Positions 50,767 through 61,733 of a stretch of DNA of 64,000 nucleotides are shown piece after piece. Source of the stretch: Sapria himalayana (Eukaryota > Streptophyta > Magnoliopsida > Malpighiales > Rafflesiaceae); contig JAREIK010012212.1 in the NCBI GenBank assembly GCA_029783825.1, positions 1 through 64,000 of the forward strand. The letters are read 5' to 3'. Below the pieces are notes generated by a model. That model worked only from the letters and a program-made list of their open reading frames with translations. It was not told the origin of the DNA and ran no database searches. The position numbers and the translations under genes are program-made. Each line of letters begins with the position of its first letter. Position 1 is the first letter of the stretch.

Positions 50767-50794
50767 ATTTTCAAAGGTTATAACCTTTGAAAAT
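50767..50794. repeat. Best-preserved 28-bp palindrome of the satellite
   Basis: A perfect dyad with half-site ATTTTCAAAGGTTA and its exact complement, centred between 50780 and 50781. A 26-bp perfect version lies at 51815-51840. Nearly every monomer has this site with zero to a few changes, while surrounding A+T-rich DNA varies more. It may be a protein-binding dyad, a hairpin or cruciform site, or a recombination site; nothing in the window tells which. Confidence 0.85.
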
Positions 50795-53094
50795 CACGAA
50801 AATTCATAAAAATAAATTTTTTGTAATTTCATTGATTGAATAAAATCTATAAATCAATAAATATAACCTAAATGTGTAAACATATAAATAAATAACTCAT
50901 TAACCCCAAAACCACAATAAACTTAAACTATTAAATAGGTATACCCTAAATAATAAATAATAAATAATTAATAATAAATCTCATTTTTATTAGTATTCAT
51001 TAAAATTTTGTATACATTTTTATTATTTATTAGTTTATTTTTATAGAAATATAAATTAAAAAATAAATTAATAGTAAGACAAATATAATTTAAATAATTT
51101 ATTTTTCATCAAAAAATATATGTGCTTATAAATGGATACAAAAATTTAAAAATTTAAAATTAATATTTAGTAAAATATTTCACTTTGATTTTGAATCATT
51201 TTAGGTTTTGTAAATATATTTTAAACAATATTTATCTTATTAATAATTGTTTATTAATCTTTTGTATGATCATTATTATAATATATATCAATATAATTGT
51301 TCATAATTGAATTTACATGATATATAATTATTAAGATTATCATAACTAAATATAGTATTCAGCATTTAAAAAAAATTTAAAAATTGTTATAGTTTCAAAG
51401 GTTATATCCTTCAAAAATGAGAACAAATAACAAAAAAATTTTTTGTTATTTTATTTTTTAAATAAAACCTATAAACTACTAAATGCCTAAACACTTAAAT
51501 CACTAAATTCTTAAATCCCAAAACTCCTAAATATGTAATCTTTTAAACCTGTATATTTTAAGTATTAATAATAGTTTTATTTAATATCTATCTCATTAAT
51601 ATATTTTACTTTGATTTTGTATCATTTTAGGTTTTGGAAATAAATTTTATTTAATATATATCTTATTAATAATAGTTTATTATTTTATTTTAATATCGTC
51701 ATTATAATATCAATAAAAAAATTACTTATATTGAATTTACATAATATATAATTATTTAGATTATTATTACATAATAATATTTTCACATTTTAAAAAAAAT
51801 TAAAAATTATTATCTTTTCAAAGGTTATAACCTTTGAAAATAAAAAAAAATAAAAAAATAAATTTTTTGTTATTAGATTTTTAAAATAAAATCTATAAAC
51901 CACAAAATACCTAAATTCTTAATGACTAAACTCCTAAATCCCGAAGCCCATAAATACATAAGCCTTTAAATTAGTTTACTCTAATTAATAAATAAGAAAT
52001 CTCATTTTTATTAGTATTCATTATAATTTTAAATATTTGTTTTAATTATTTATCAATTTATTTTTATTCAAATATTAATAACAAAATAAATTATTAGTGA
52101 GACGGATATAATATAAATAATTTATTTTTCATCAAAAAAATATAATATCATAAAAAGAGGCAAAATTTTTAAAACAAAATATTATTATTTAGTAATATAT
52201 TTTAATTTAATTTTGAATAATTTTAAATTTTGCAATTATATTTTAATTAGATCATTCTAATTAATAATAGTTCATTAATTTATTTATTGATCATTATTAT
52301 AATATCTATTTATAAAATTATTTATATTGATTTTAGATTATATATAATTATGAAGATTATTATAACTAAATATTATATTCACATTTCTAAAAAAATTAAA
52401 AATTATTATATTTTCAAAGGTTATAACCTTCTAAAATTAGATAAAATCACCAAAGGCATAAACACTTAAATGACTAAACCCAAAAACACCTAAATACTTA
52501 AACCATTAAACATGTATATCCTGAATAATAAATAATAAATCTCAATTTTATTTAGATTCATTATAATTTTAAATATTTATTAGTTTATTTTTATAGAATT
52601 ATAAATTACAAAATAAATTATGAGGAAGACAAATATAATTTAGATAATTTATTTTTAATAACAAAAATATAACTTATTAAAAAAGCAAAATATTAAAAAA
52701 AATTATTATTCAGTAATATATACTTTGATTTTGAATAAATTTAGATTTTGCAAATATATTTTAAATAAAATCTATCTAATTAATAATAGTTTATTAATTT
52801 ATTTATTGATCATTATTATAATATCTTGCAATGTGATTATTTATATTGAATTTAAATGACTTATATTTATTAAGATTATTATAACTAAATATTATATTTA
52901 CATTTGAAAAAAATTTAGAAATTTTTATATTTTCAAAGGTTATAACCTTCAAAAATTAGAAAAAAAAATAAAAATAATTTTTTTGTTATATCATTGTTTA
53001 AATAAAACTTATAGACCACTAAATGACTAAATACTTAAATCTATAAACTACTAAACACAAAAGCCCCTAAATACTTAAAACTTTAAACTCGTAA

Positions 53095-53215
53095 ACCATT
53101 AATATAATTTAAATAATTTATTTTTCATCAACAAAAAATATTAAATATTATTATATTTAAATATTATTAAATAATTTAAATATAATTTCAAAAATATTAA
53201 ATATTATTATATTTT
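53095..53215 (+). repeat. Fused type C / type G monomer with local repeats
   Basis: After ACTCGTAAACC the sequence skips most of a monomer and shows short repeats of TTAAATATTATTATATT and AAATAATTTAAATATAATTT before the next palindrome at 53215, only about 280 bp after the previous one. It looks like a repair or recombination scar between two monomer types. Confidence 0.65.
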
Positions 53216-56169
53216 CAAAGGTTATGACCTATGAAAATTAGAAAAAATTTCTAAATTTTTTTTTGTTATTTTATTATTTAAATAAAACCTATAAACCACT
53301 AAGTGCCTAAAAATATAAATCACTAAACTCTTAAATTACAAAACCTCTAAATACTTAAACAATTAAACTGGTATACATTAATTATAAATCATAAATTTCA
53401 TTTTAATTTTTATTCAGTTTAATTTTAAATTTTTATTTTAATTATTTATCAGTTTATTTTTATATAAATATTAATTACAAAATAAATTATTAGTTAGATA
53501 GATCTAATTTAAATTAAACCGGTATACCCTAAATAATAAATAATAAAACTTATTTTTTTTTATTTTAAATATTCATTTTAATTATTTATTTGTATATTTT
53601 TATATAAATATTAATTACAAAATAAATTGTGTTAAACAAATATAATTTATATAAATTATTTTTCATCAAAAAAAAATAAAGATAAATTTTAAAAAACAAA
53701 TTTCGAAACAACAAATTATTATATAGTAATATATTTTGCTTATCTTCTGAATCATTTTAATATTTGTAATTATATTCTAAATGATATATATTTTATTAAT
53801 AATAGATTATTAATTTATTTTTTGATCATTATTAGAATATTTATCAATAAAAATGTTTATATTGAATTTATATGATATATAATTTTAATAATTATTATAA
53901 CTAAATATTGTATTGACTTTTCAAAAAAGTTTTATAATTTTTATGTTTTCAAAGATTATAACCTTTGAACATGTGAAAAAATAAAAAAAATTATATTTTT
54001 TTTGTTATTTCATTGTTTAAATAAATCCTATACACCACTAAATGCCTAAACACTTAAATAACTAAACAACAAAATCCTGATACCCCAATATAGTTAATCC
54101 TTTAAACTGGTATATACTAAATAATAATTAATAAATCTCATTTTTATTAGTTTTCATTATAATTTTAAAAAATCATTTTGATAATTAGTTTTTTATTTGT
54201 ATATATGTATTAATTATAAAATAAATTATGACTTAAAAATATAATTTATAAAACTTATTTTTCATCAAAAAATAGATAAGCTTATAAAAAGAATAAAAAT
54301 TTAAAAACAAATAATTATTATTTAGTTATATATTTTGCTTTGCTTTTGAATCATTTTAGGTTTTGATATTATATTTTAAGTAATATCAATCTTATTCATA
54401 ATAGATTATTAATTTATTTTTTGATAATTATTAGAATATCTATCAATAAAATTATTTATATTGTTTTTTTTGATATATAATTATTATGATTATTATAAAT
54501 AAATATTGTATTCACTTTTGAAACAAATTTAAAAATTATTATATTTTCAAATGTTATAACCTTCAAAAATGAGAAAAATAATAAAAATAAATTTTTTGTT
54601 ATTTTATTTTTTAAATAAAATCTGTATATCATTAAATGATTACTTACTTAAATTAGTAAGCTCATAAACCCAGAAACCCCTAAATAGACAAACCTTTTAA
54701 TAGCTATATTCTACTTATTAAATAATAAATCTCATTTATATTTCTATTTATTATAATGTTAAATATTCATTTTAATTATTTATAGTTTAATTTTTTAGAA
54801 AAATTAATTCGAAATAAATTTCGAATGAGACAAATAATAGTAAAGTAATTTATATTTTATCAAAAAAATATATAAGCTTATAAAAAGAAGGAAAATTTTA
54901 AAAATTAAATATTATTATTTAGTAATATATTTTGATTTGATTTTGAATAATTTTGTGTTATGTAAATATATTTTAATTAATATTTAGATTTTTAATAAAA
55001 GTTTGTTAATTTAATTTTTGATCATTATTATAATATCTATCATTAAAATTGTTTATATTTAATTTATATGATATATAATTAATAAGATTAATATAATTAT
55101 ACATGGTATTCACATTTCAAAAAATTTTTAAAATTTTTTTTTCAAAGATTATAACCTTTGAAAATCAGAAAAAATCAAAAAAAAAAATTTTATTTTTATT
55201 ATATAAATAAAACCTATAAACCACTAAATGCCTAAAAACATAAATTGCTAAACTTCTAAATGACAAAACCCCTAAATAATTTAACCATTAAACAAGTATA
55301 CTATATATAATAAATAATAAATCTCATTTTTATTAGTATTCATTATAATTTTAAACATACTCTTAATTATTTATTAGTTTAATTTTATAGAAATATAAAT
55401 TAAAATTTAAATTATTAGAGAGACAAATATAATTTAAAAAATTTATTTTTCATCAAAAAATATATAAGCATATAATGGACAGAAATATTTAAAAATTTAA
55501 AATTAATATTTATAAAAATATTTAACTTTGATTTTGAATCATTTTAGGTTTTTCAAATATAATTTAATCAAAATTTATCTTATTAATAATAATTTTTATT
55601 ATATTGAATTTATAATATATACCAATAAAATAATTTATATTGAATTTATATGATATTTAATTATTATGATTATTAACTTCATATTATATTCACTTTTCAA
55701 AAAAAAATTAAGAATTATTTTATTTTCAAAGGTTATAATCTTCAAAAATGAGAAAAAATAACAAAAATACTTTATTTTATTTTATTTACTAAATAAAACC
55801 TATAAACCACTAAATGTCTAAATACTAAAATGACTAAACTTCTAATCCACGAAGCTCATAAATACTCAAAACATTAAATTAGTATAGTTTAAATAATAAA
55901 TCATAATTCTCATTTTTATTAGTATTCATTATAATTTTAAATATTCATTTTAATTATTTATCAGTTTATTTTTATAGAAATATTAATTACAAAATAAATT
56001 ATTAGTGAGAACGATATAAATTAAATAATTTTTTATTCATAAAAAAATATATATGCTTATAAAAAAAGGCAAAATTTTAAAAATAAAAAATTATTTTTTA
56101 TTAATATATCTTATTTTGATTTTGAATCATTTTAGATTTTGCAATTAGATTTTAATTTATAGCATTCTT

Positions 56170-56460
56170 ATTAATACTAGTTTATTAATTAATTTATTAT
56201 TAAGTAATATATTTTTCTTTACTTTTCCATCATTTTAGGTTTTTATATTATATTTTAAGTAATATCAATGTTATTCATAATAGATTTTTAATCTATTTTT
56301 TGATAATTATTAGAATATCTATGAATAAAATTGTTTATATTGAATTTATATGATATATAATTATTATGATTATTATAAATAAATATTGTATTCACTTTTG
56401 AAAAAAATTAAAAAATTATTTATATTTTAATTTTTTAGAAAAATTATGACCAAATAAATT
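56170..56460 (+). repeat. Composite scar of several monomer types
   Basis: Within about 300 bp the sequence changes from a B-like segment (CTAGTTTATTAATTAATTTATT) to a type E segment (ATTAAGTAATATATTTTTCTTT, TTTTTATATTATATTTTAAG) and then directly to type H (TTTAATTTTTTAGAAAAATTA, TTTCGAGTGAGAC). The palindrome and telomere-like block are both missing in between. These are successive deletions or unequal exchanges within one stretch. Confidence 0.65.
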
Positions 56461-58482
56461 TCGAGTGAGACAGATAATATTTAAATAATTTATTTTTAAT
56501 CATAAAAAAATATAAGCTGATAAAAAGATGGAAAAATTTAAAAATTAAATATTATTGTTTAGTAATCTATTTTTATTTCATTTTGAATCATTTTGTGTAA
56601 TGTAAATATATTTTAATTAATATTTATATTATTAATAATAGTTTATTAATTTAATTTTTGATCATTATTATAATATATGTCATTAAAATTATTTATATTG
56701 AATTTATATCTATCATATTAATAATAGTTTATTAATTTATACTTTGATAATTAATATCATATCTATCAATAAAATTAATTAGAATTAGTTTATATTATAT
56801 ATAATTTTAATGATTTATTTTAAAATAGGTAATCATTTTAAACAGGTATACCCTAAATAATAAATAATAAATCTCAATATTATTTTTTTTATTATAATTT
56901 ATTCTTTGATCATTATTAGAATATTTATCAATAAAAATATTTATATTGAATTTATATGATATATAAATATAATGATTATTATAACTAAATATTGTATTTA
57001 CTTTTGAAAAAAATTTTAAAATTATTATAATTTCAAAGGTTATACCTTTGAAAATATAAAAAAATAAGAAAAATAAATTTTTTGATATTTTTTTTAAATA
57101 ACACCTATAAACCACTAAATGCATGCATAGTTAAATCAGTAAACTCTTAAACCCAGTAATACCAAAATACATAAATTATTAAACCCCTATATACTACTTT
57201 ATAATTAATAAATCGAATTTTTATTTCTATTTATAATAATTTTAAATATTCATTTTAAATATTTATTAGTTAATTTTTTTAGAAATATATATTACAAAAT
57301 AAATTATGAGTGCGACAAATATACTTTAAAAAATATATATGCTTATAAAAGAATTAAAAATTTAAAAATTAAAAATTGTTATCCAGAAATATATTTTACT
57401 ATAATTTTGAATCAATCTGGGTTTTGTAATTATTTTTTAATTAATATATATCTTAATATCAATAGTTTATAAATTTAATTTTGATCATTATTATAATATA
57501 TATCAATAAAATTCTTTATATTGAATTTAAATGATATATAATTATTAATATTATTATAACTATTGTATTCACATTTCAAAAAAATTTAAATATTATTATA
57601 TTTTCAAAGGTTATAATCTATGAAAATGAGAAAAAATTATAGAATTTTTTTTTATATTTTCGTTTTTTAAATAAAACATATAAACCACTAAAACCCTAAA
57701 AACATAAATCGCAAAAATCCTAAATGAAAAAACCTTTAAATACATAATCCATTAAACTGGTATACATTAATAATAAATCATAAATCTCATTTTAAATTTT
57801 ATTCAGTATAATTTTAAATTTTTATTTTAAATATTTATAAGTTTATTTTTATAGAAATATTAATTACAAAATAAATTATTAGTGAGAAATATCTAATTTA
57901 AATTAAACCAGTGTCCCTAAATAATAAATAATAAATCTCATTTTTTTTCATTATAATTTTAAATATTCATTTTAATTATTTATTTGTTTATTTTTATAAA
58001 TATATTAATTACTAAATAAATTGTGAGTTAAACAAATATAGTTTATATAAATTATTTTTCATCAAAAAAATATACTTAAACTTTTTAAAAGAAAAAAAAA
58101 TTCAAAACAAAAAATTATTATATAGTAATATATTTTGCTTTGCATCTGAATCATTTTAGGTTTTGTAATTATATTTTAATTGATATATATCTTATTAATA
58201 ATAGATTATTAATTTATTTTTTGATCATTATTAGAATATTTATCAATAATATTATTTATATTGAATTTATATTATATATAACTATAATGATTATTATAAC
58301 TAAATATCATATTTACATTTGAAAATAATTTAAAAATTATTATATTTTTAAAGGTTATCATTTTTGAAAATGAGATAAAATCACAAAAATAAATTTTTTG
58401 TTATTTTATTGTTTATATAAAACCTATAAACTACTAAATGCCTAAATGCTTGAATAATTAAACTTCTAAACCCCAAAACCCT

Positions 58483-58527
58483 TAAATACTTAAACATTTA
58501 AACCATCATTAAAGGTTTAAGTATTTA
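58483..58527. repeat. Hairpin-forming rearrangement junction, second copy
   Basis: AATACTTAAACATTTAAACC and GGTTTAAGTATTTAT flank a short spacer, as at 45024-45068. It lies about 0.9 kb before the third element X copy, as in the other two locations. Confidence 0.8.
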
Positions 58528-60738
58528 TAATATATATATAATTATCTATCAATATATAATAGTTTATTAATTTATTTTTTGATCATTATTATATTTATAT
58601 TTATATTTAGTTTATTAATATCTATCAATAAAATTGTTTATTTTTAATTTACATGATATATAATTATTAAGTTTATTATAACTAAATATTGTATTCACAT
58701 TTGAAAAAGATTTAAAAATTATTATATTTATAAATGTTATAACCTCAAAATTGATAAAAAATTTGAAAAATAATTTTTTTGTTATATCATTATTTAAATA
58801 AAACATATAAACTACTAAATGCCTAAACACTTAAATAACTAACTTTTAAACTTTTAAATACTTAAAGCATTAAACCGGTATTCCCTAAATAATTAATCAT
58901 AAATCTTATTTTTATTTGTATTCATTATAATTTTAATATTCATTTTAATTATTTATTAGTTATTATTATAAAAATATTAATTGCAAAATAAAATTATGAA
59001 TGAGACAAATATAATTTAAATAATTTATCTTCATCAAAAAAATTTATAAGCTTATAAAAAGAATCAAAAATTTAAAAATAAAAATTTATTATTTAGTAAT
59101 ATATTTTACTTTGATTTTGAATCATTTTAGGTTATGCAAATATATTTTAATTAATATCTATCTTATTAATAATAGTTTATTAATCTATTTTATGATCAGT
59201 ATTATAATATCGATCATTAAAATTATTCATATTAAATTTACATGATATTTAATTTTTATTATTATTATAATTAAATATTGTAATAACATTTGAAAAAAAA
59301 ATTAAAAATTATAATATTTTCAATGGTTATAACCGTGAAAATAAAAAAAAATCATAAAAATAATTTTTTTGTTATTTAATTATTTAAATAAAACCTATAA
59401 ACAACAAAATACCTAAATAATTAAATTATTAAACTCCTAAACCCTGATACTACTGCAGCACACACACATAGCGACGAACCATAGTAAACACGTGCACATA
59501 TTTTTGTCCATTTTGGTGTAGCATTAAGAGGGGCCAGCAAGTCCTCGAAGCAGCCAAAACTATGGGCCACCAGCTTGTAGAGGGCCCCACTAGCAAGCCA
59601 GGATGATAACATTCAGACAACTGACGAGACCGAGCAAAGTGGTCGGGAGTAAACCCATGAGTAGCTAGTAGTGGGTCCCACTAGCCCTATCAGGCAGCAT
59701 AGAGGGCCACCCAACCGTCACCCAACAGGAGTAGCGGGTAATCCATGATTAATTGGAGAGAAGATAAAATCTGAAGCATCACCATGTAGGGCCAGTAAGC
59801 AATGGAGTCCACACCAGCCATACGGCAACAAAAGATTCAAACTTGTAGTTTATGTTTGTAGTCTTATTTGTATTTTGAACTTTTTATGCACCATGTACTT
59901 GTAAAGATGGATCAAGACATACTCACACACACAATCTTGTCTGTTCTCTATGTAGCATGCAATGAGGGCAACTAGACCCATGAGTATCTCTAAGTGGGGC
60001 CCACTAATGCATTTTGTAAATACACATTAGGCGATGCTACACTCCTGGGAGTAGAAGACCAAACTTTATAGCATTTTGTAATTTTACTTGTATTCTAGGT
60101 TGGTTGTACGCGTAGATAATTAGACTATGAGATGGACCTCATCATACATGCACAGCGATGCATGCATGTTTTTTGATATTTTGTTGGTGCAACATACAGC
60201 CACTTCTTGGAGCTCGAGGAGTATGCATTCTAACCCAAGAGATACTCATTTGAGAATCATTAGTGCAAAAGAATGTGGAATTCAGAGGAGAGAATGAATT
60301 GACAAAGTGCCGTAGATATGGACTTGTGGATTTATGGCTATTCAGTTTTACATGTATTCCATTTCATAGTAATGACATATGCAAGCACTTGATGTTGCAT
60401 GTCACACACATGCACAATCTTATATTTGCATAGTTTTAATATGGTGCATCATTCAGGTTCTTCCGAAAGGCTTGGACAAATCTTAATTGAAAAAATGCAG
60501 TGCGCATAATGACTCAATGCCAACTCTGAAGTCTAGCAATGCCAGGTGATTTTAGTTGTATTCGTACTCTTGGAATTATTAGGCATTATGTTTTTTTATG
60601 TATTTTATGCATAGAATCATTAAGCTGCATTTGATTTGGTGGGCTGGCCTAAATTAGTAAGCTTTTTAGTTTCTTGTAAGTTGTGTGCCTAAATGATAAA
60701 TAAAGTGTGTATTTTCCAAAAAAAAAAACAAAAAAAAA

Positions 60739-60835
60739 CCATAAACCCAAACCTTTAAATCCTAAACCGTAAACCATAAACTATATCCATGGTCCATAAA
60801 ACCTAAATCCTAAATCTCATGTTTTGCACTTTTAT
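60739..60835 (+). repeat. Degenerate telomere-like patch, third element X copy
   Basis: A run of CCATAAACCC, CCTAAACCGTAAACC, ACCTAAATCCTAAATC-type units, each close to CCCTAAA with one or two changes, lies directly after the A-rich tract. Confidence 0.7.
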
Positions 60836-61580
60836 AATCAAATGATTAAGTGTTAAATTTAAATTGAAATTCACAAATTTTAGGAATATCACAAATTTAT
60901 CTTTTTGTATATGTAACACAAAGTCATGACTCAAGGGGTGAGTTATGGATTCAGTCTCTTTTTTGCTTTAGATTATTGTAGCATTAGCAATGGCCATGAT
61001 TGTATATTTTGTCTATAGAACACAAAATCATATCGATGTGAAAATGTCATAACTTCTGTCTCTCTGTTGAACATATGTTATGGCACTAAGAATGATCATG
61101 AATACATATTTAATCACTATAGTACTGGGTCACATATTGGATATGACCATAGCTTGTGCATTTTATCTTTATATTGCAAAGTCATTGCACTAGGAATGAT
61201 TGTAACTTTGGACATTCCTCAAGAGCAGAAGTGATGACCCTATAAATAATAAAAGCTCGAGTACTACTCTTTATAACTTTCTATAGCTAAAATTCTTGGG
61301 ATTAGAACTATCACTATCGCATTTTTTTTGATTTGTGACCTCAAGTGTCAATATGCAAGACTAATATTTTGAGCAAACATTAAAACCTTTTATATAATTG
61401 AATATGATTCATTTACACATTTTTGGGTATTGTGAGCTTGTATACATAACTCATTTAATATAAAAAGAAAGAAATGATACTTTTCATATCCATGAGGATA
61501 TAAAAAAAAGGCTTAGACATGCCAATAAAATAAATTTGTTGATTCTTCATTGAAAGAGAGCCCATACTTCTTCCCCTGCT

Positions 61581-61603
61581 CAAACCACCCCAGGGGTGGT
61601 TTG
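61581..61603. other. Perfect hairpin near the 3' end of element X
   Basis: The arm CAAACCACCCC is followed by one A and then GGGGTGGTTTG, an 11-bp G+C-rich stem with a single unpaired base at the centre. The equivalents at 48079-48102 and 22800-22822 carry one or more mismatches. A hairpin near the 3' end recalls Helitrons, but no CTRR end follows it and the element continues for over 100 bp. Confidence 0.7.
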
Positions 61604-61733
61604 TGCTAATTGGCAACAAGGTGGTTATTATTTAGAGGTGAACTATGTTTAAAAAAAATTGCTTTGAGTGTGTGCATGAGAGATATTTTAAAAGAAATTA
61701 CAATAATCAATATAAATAGCATCCTCAGCAATT

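Larger units (their letters stand above)
48421..59444 (+). repeat. Satellite array, block 6
   Basis: The longest uninterrupted plus-strand array, with palindromes near 48970, 49575, 50180, 50780, 51400, 51828, 52420, 52935, 53215, 53950, 54548, 55142, 55728, 57032, 57605, 58350, 58732 and 59320. Order is G-part, H, I, J, K, L, short fusion, B, C, fused C/G-long, E, H, I, then rearranged monomers near 55430-57000, F, G-long, J-like with hairpin, ending at element X. Spacing is usually 585-605 bp; 280, 375 and 420 bp spacings mark fusions. From about 53950 it is colinear with 40590 onward. No gene is present. Confidence 0.92.
59445..61733 (+). mobile_element. Element X, plus-strand copy 2, 3' tail deleted (about 2.29 kb)
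   Basis: It starts TGATACTACTGCAGCACACA and follows the same order as the other copies: AATAAA at 60699-60704, A-rich tract 60718-60738, telomere-like DNA 60739-60835, diverged internal repeat about 60885-61240, and a perfect hairpin at 61581-61603. After AATAGCATCCTCAGCAATT it passes into satellite, so roughly 190 bp of tail present in the other copies (for example 48225-48415) is missing. A minus-strand ORF at 59421-59612 crosses into the satellite and is not conserved. No protein family is recognised. Confidence 0.75.

Noticed and set aside
45964..61733. Element X as a CACTA or Helitron transposon
   Set aside because: No CACTA terminal repeat, no 3-bp target duplication, no 5' TC / 3' CTRR ends, no insertion between A and T that can be fixed. 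The hairpin is too far from the end for a typical Helitron.
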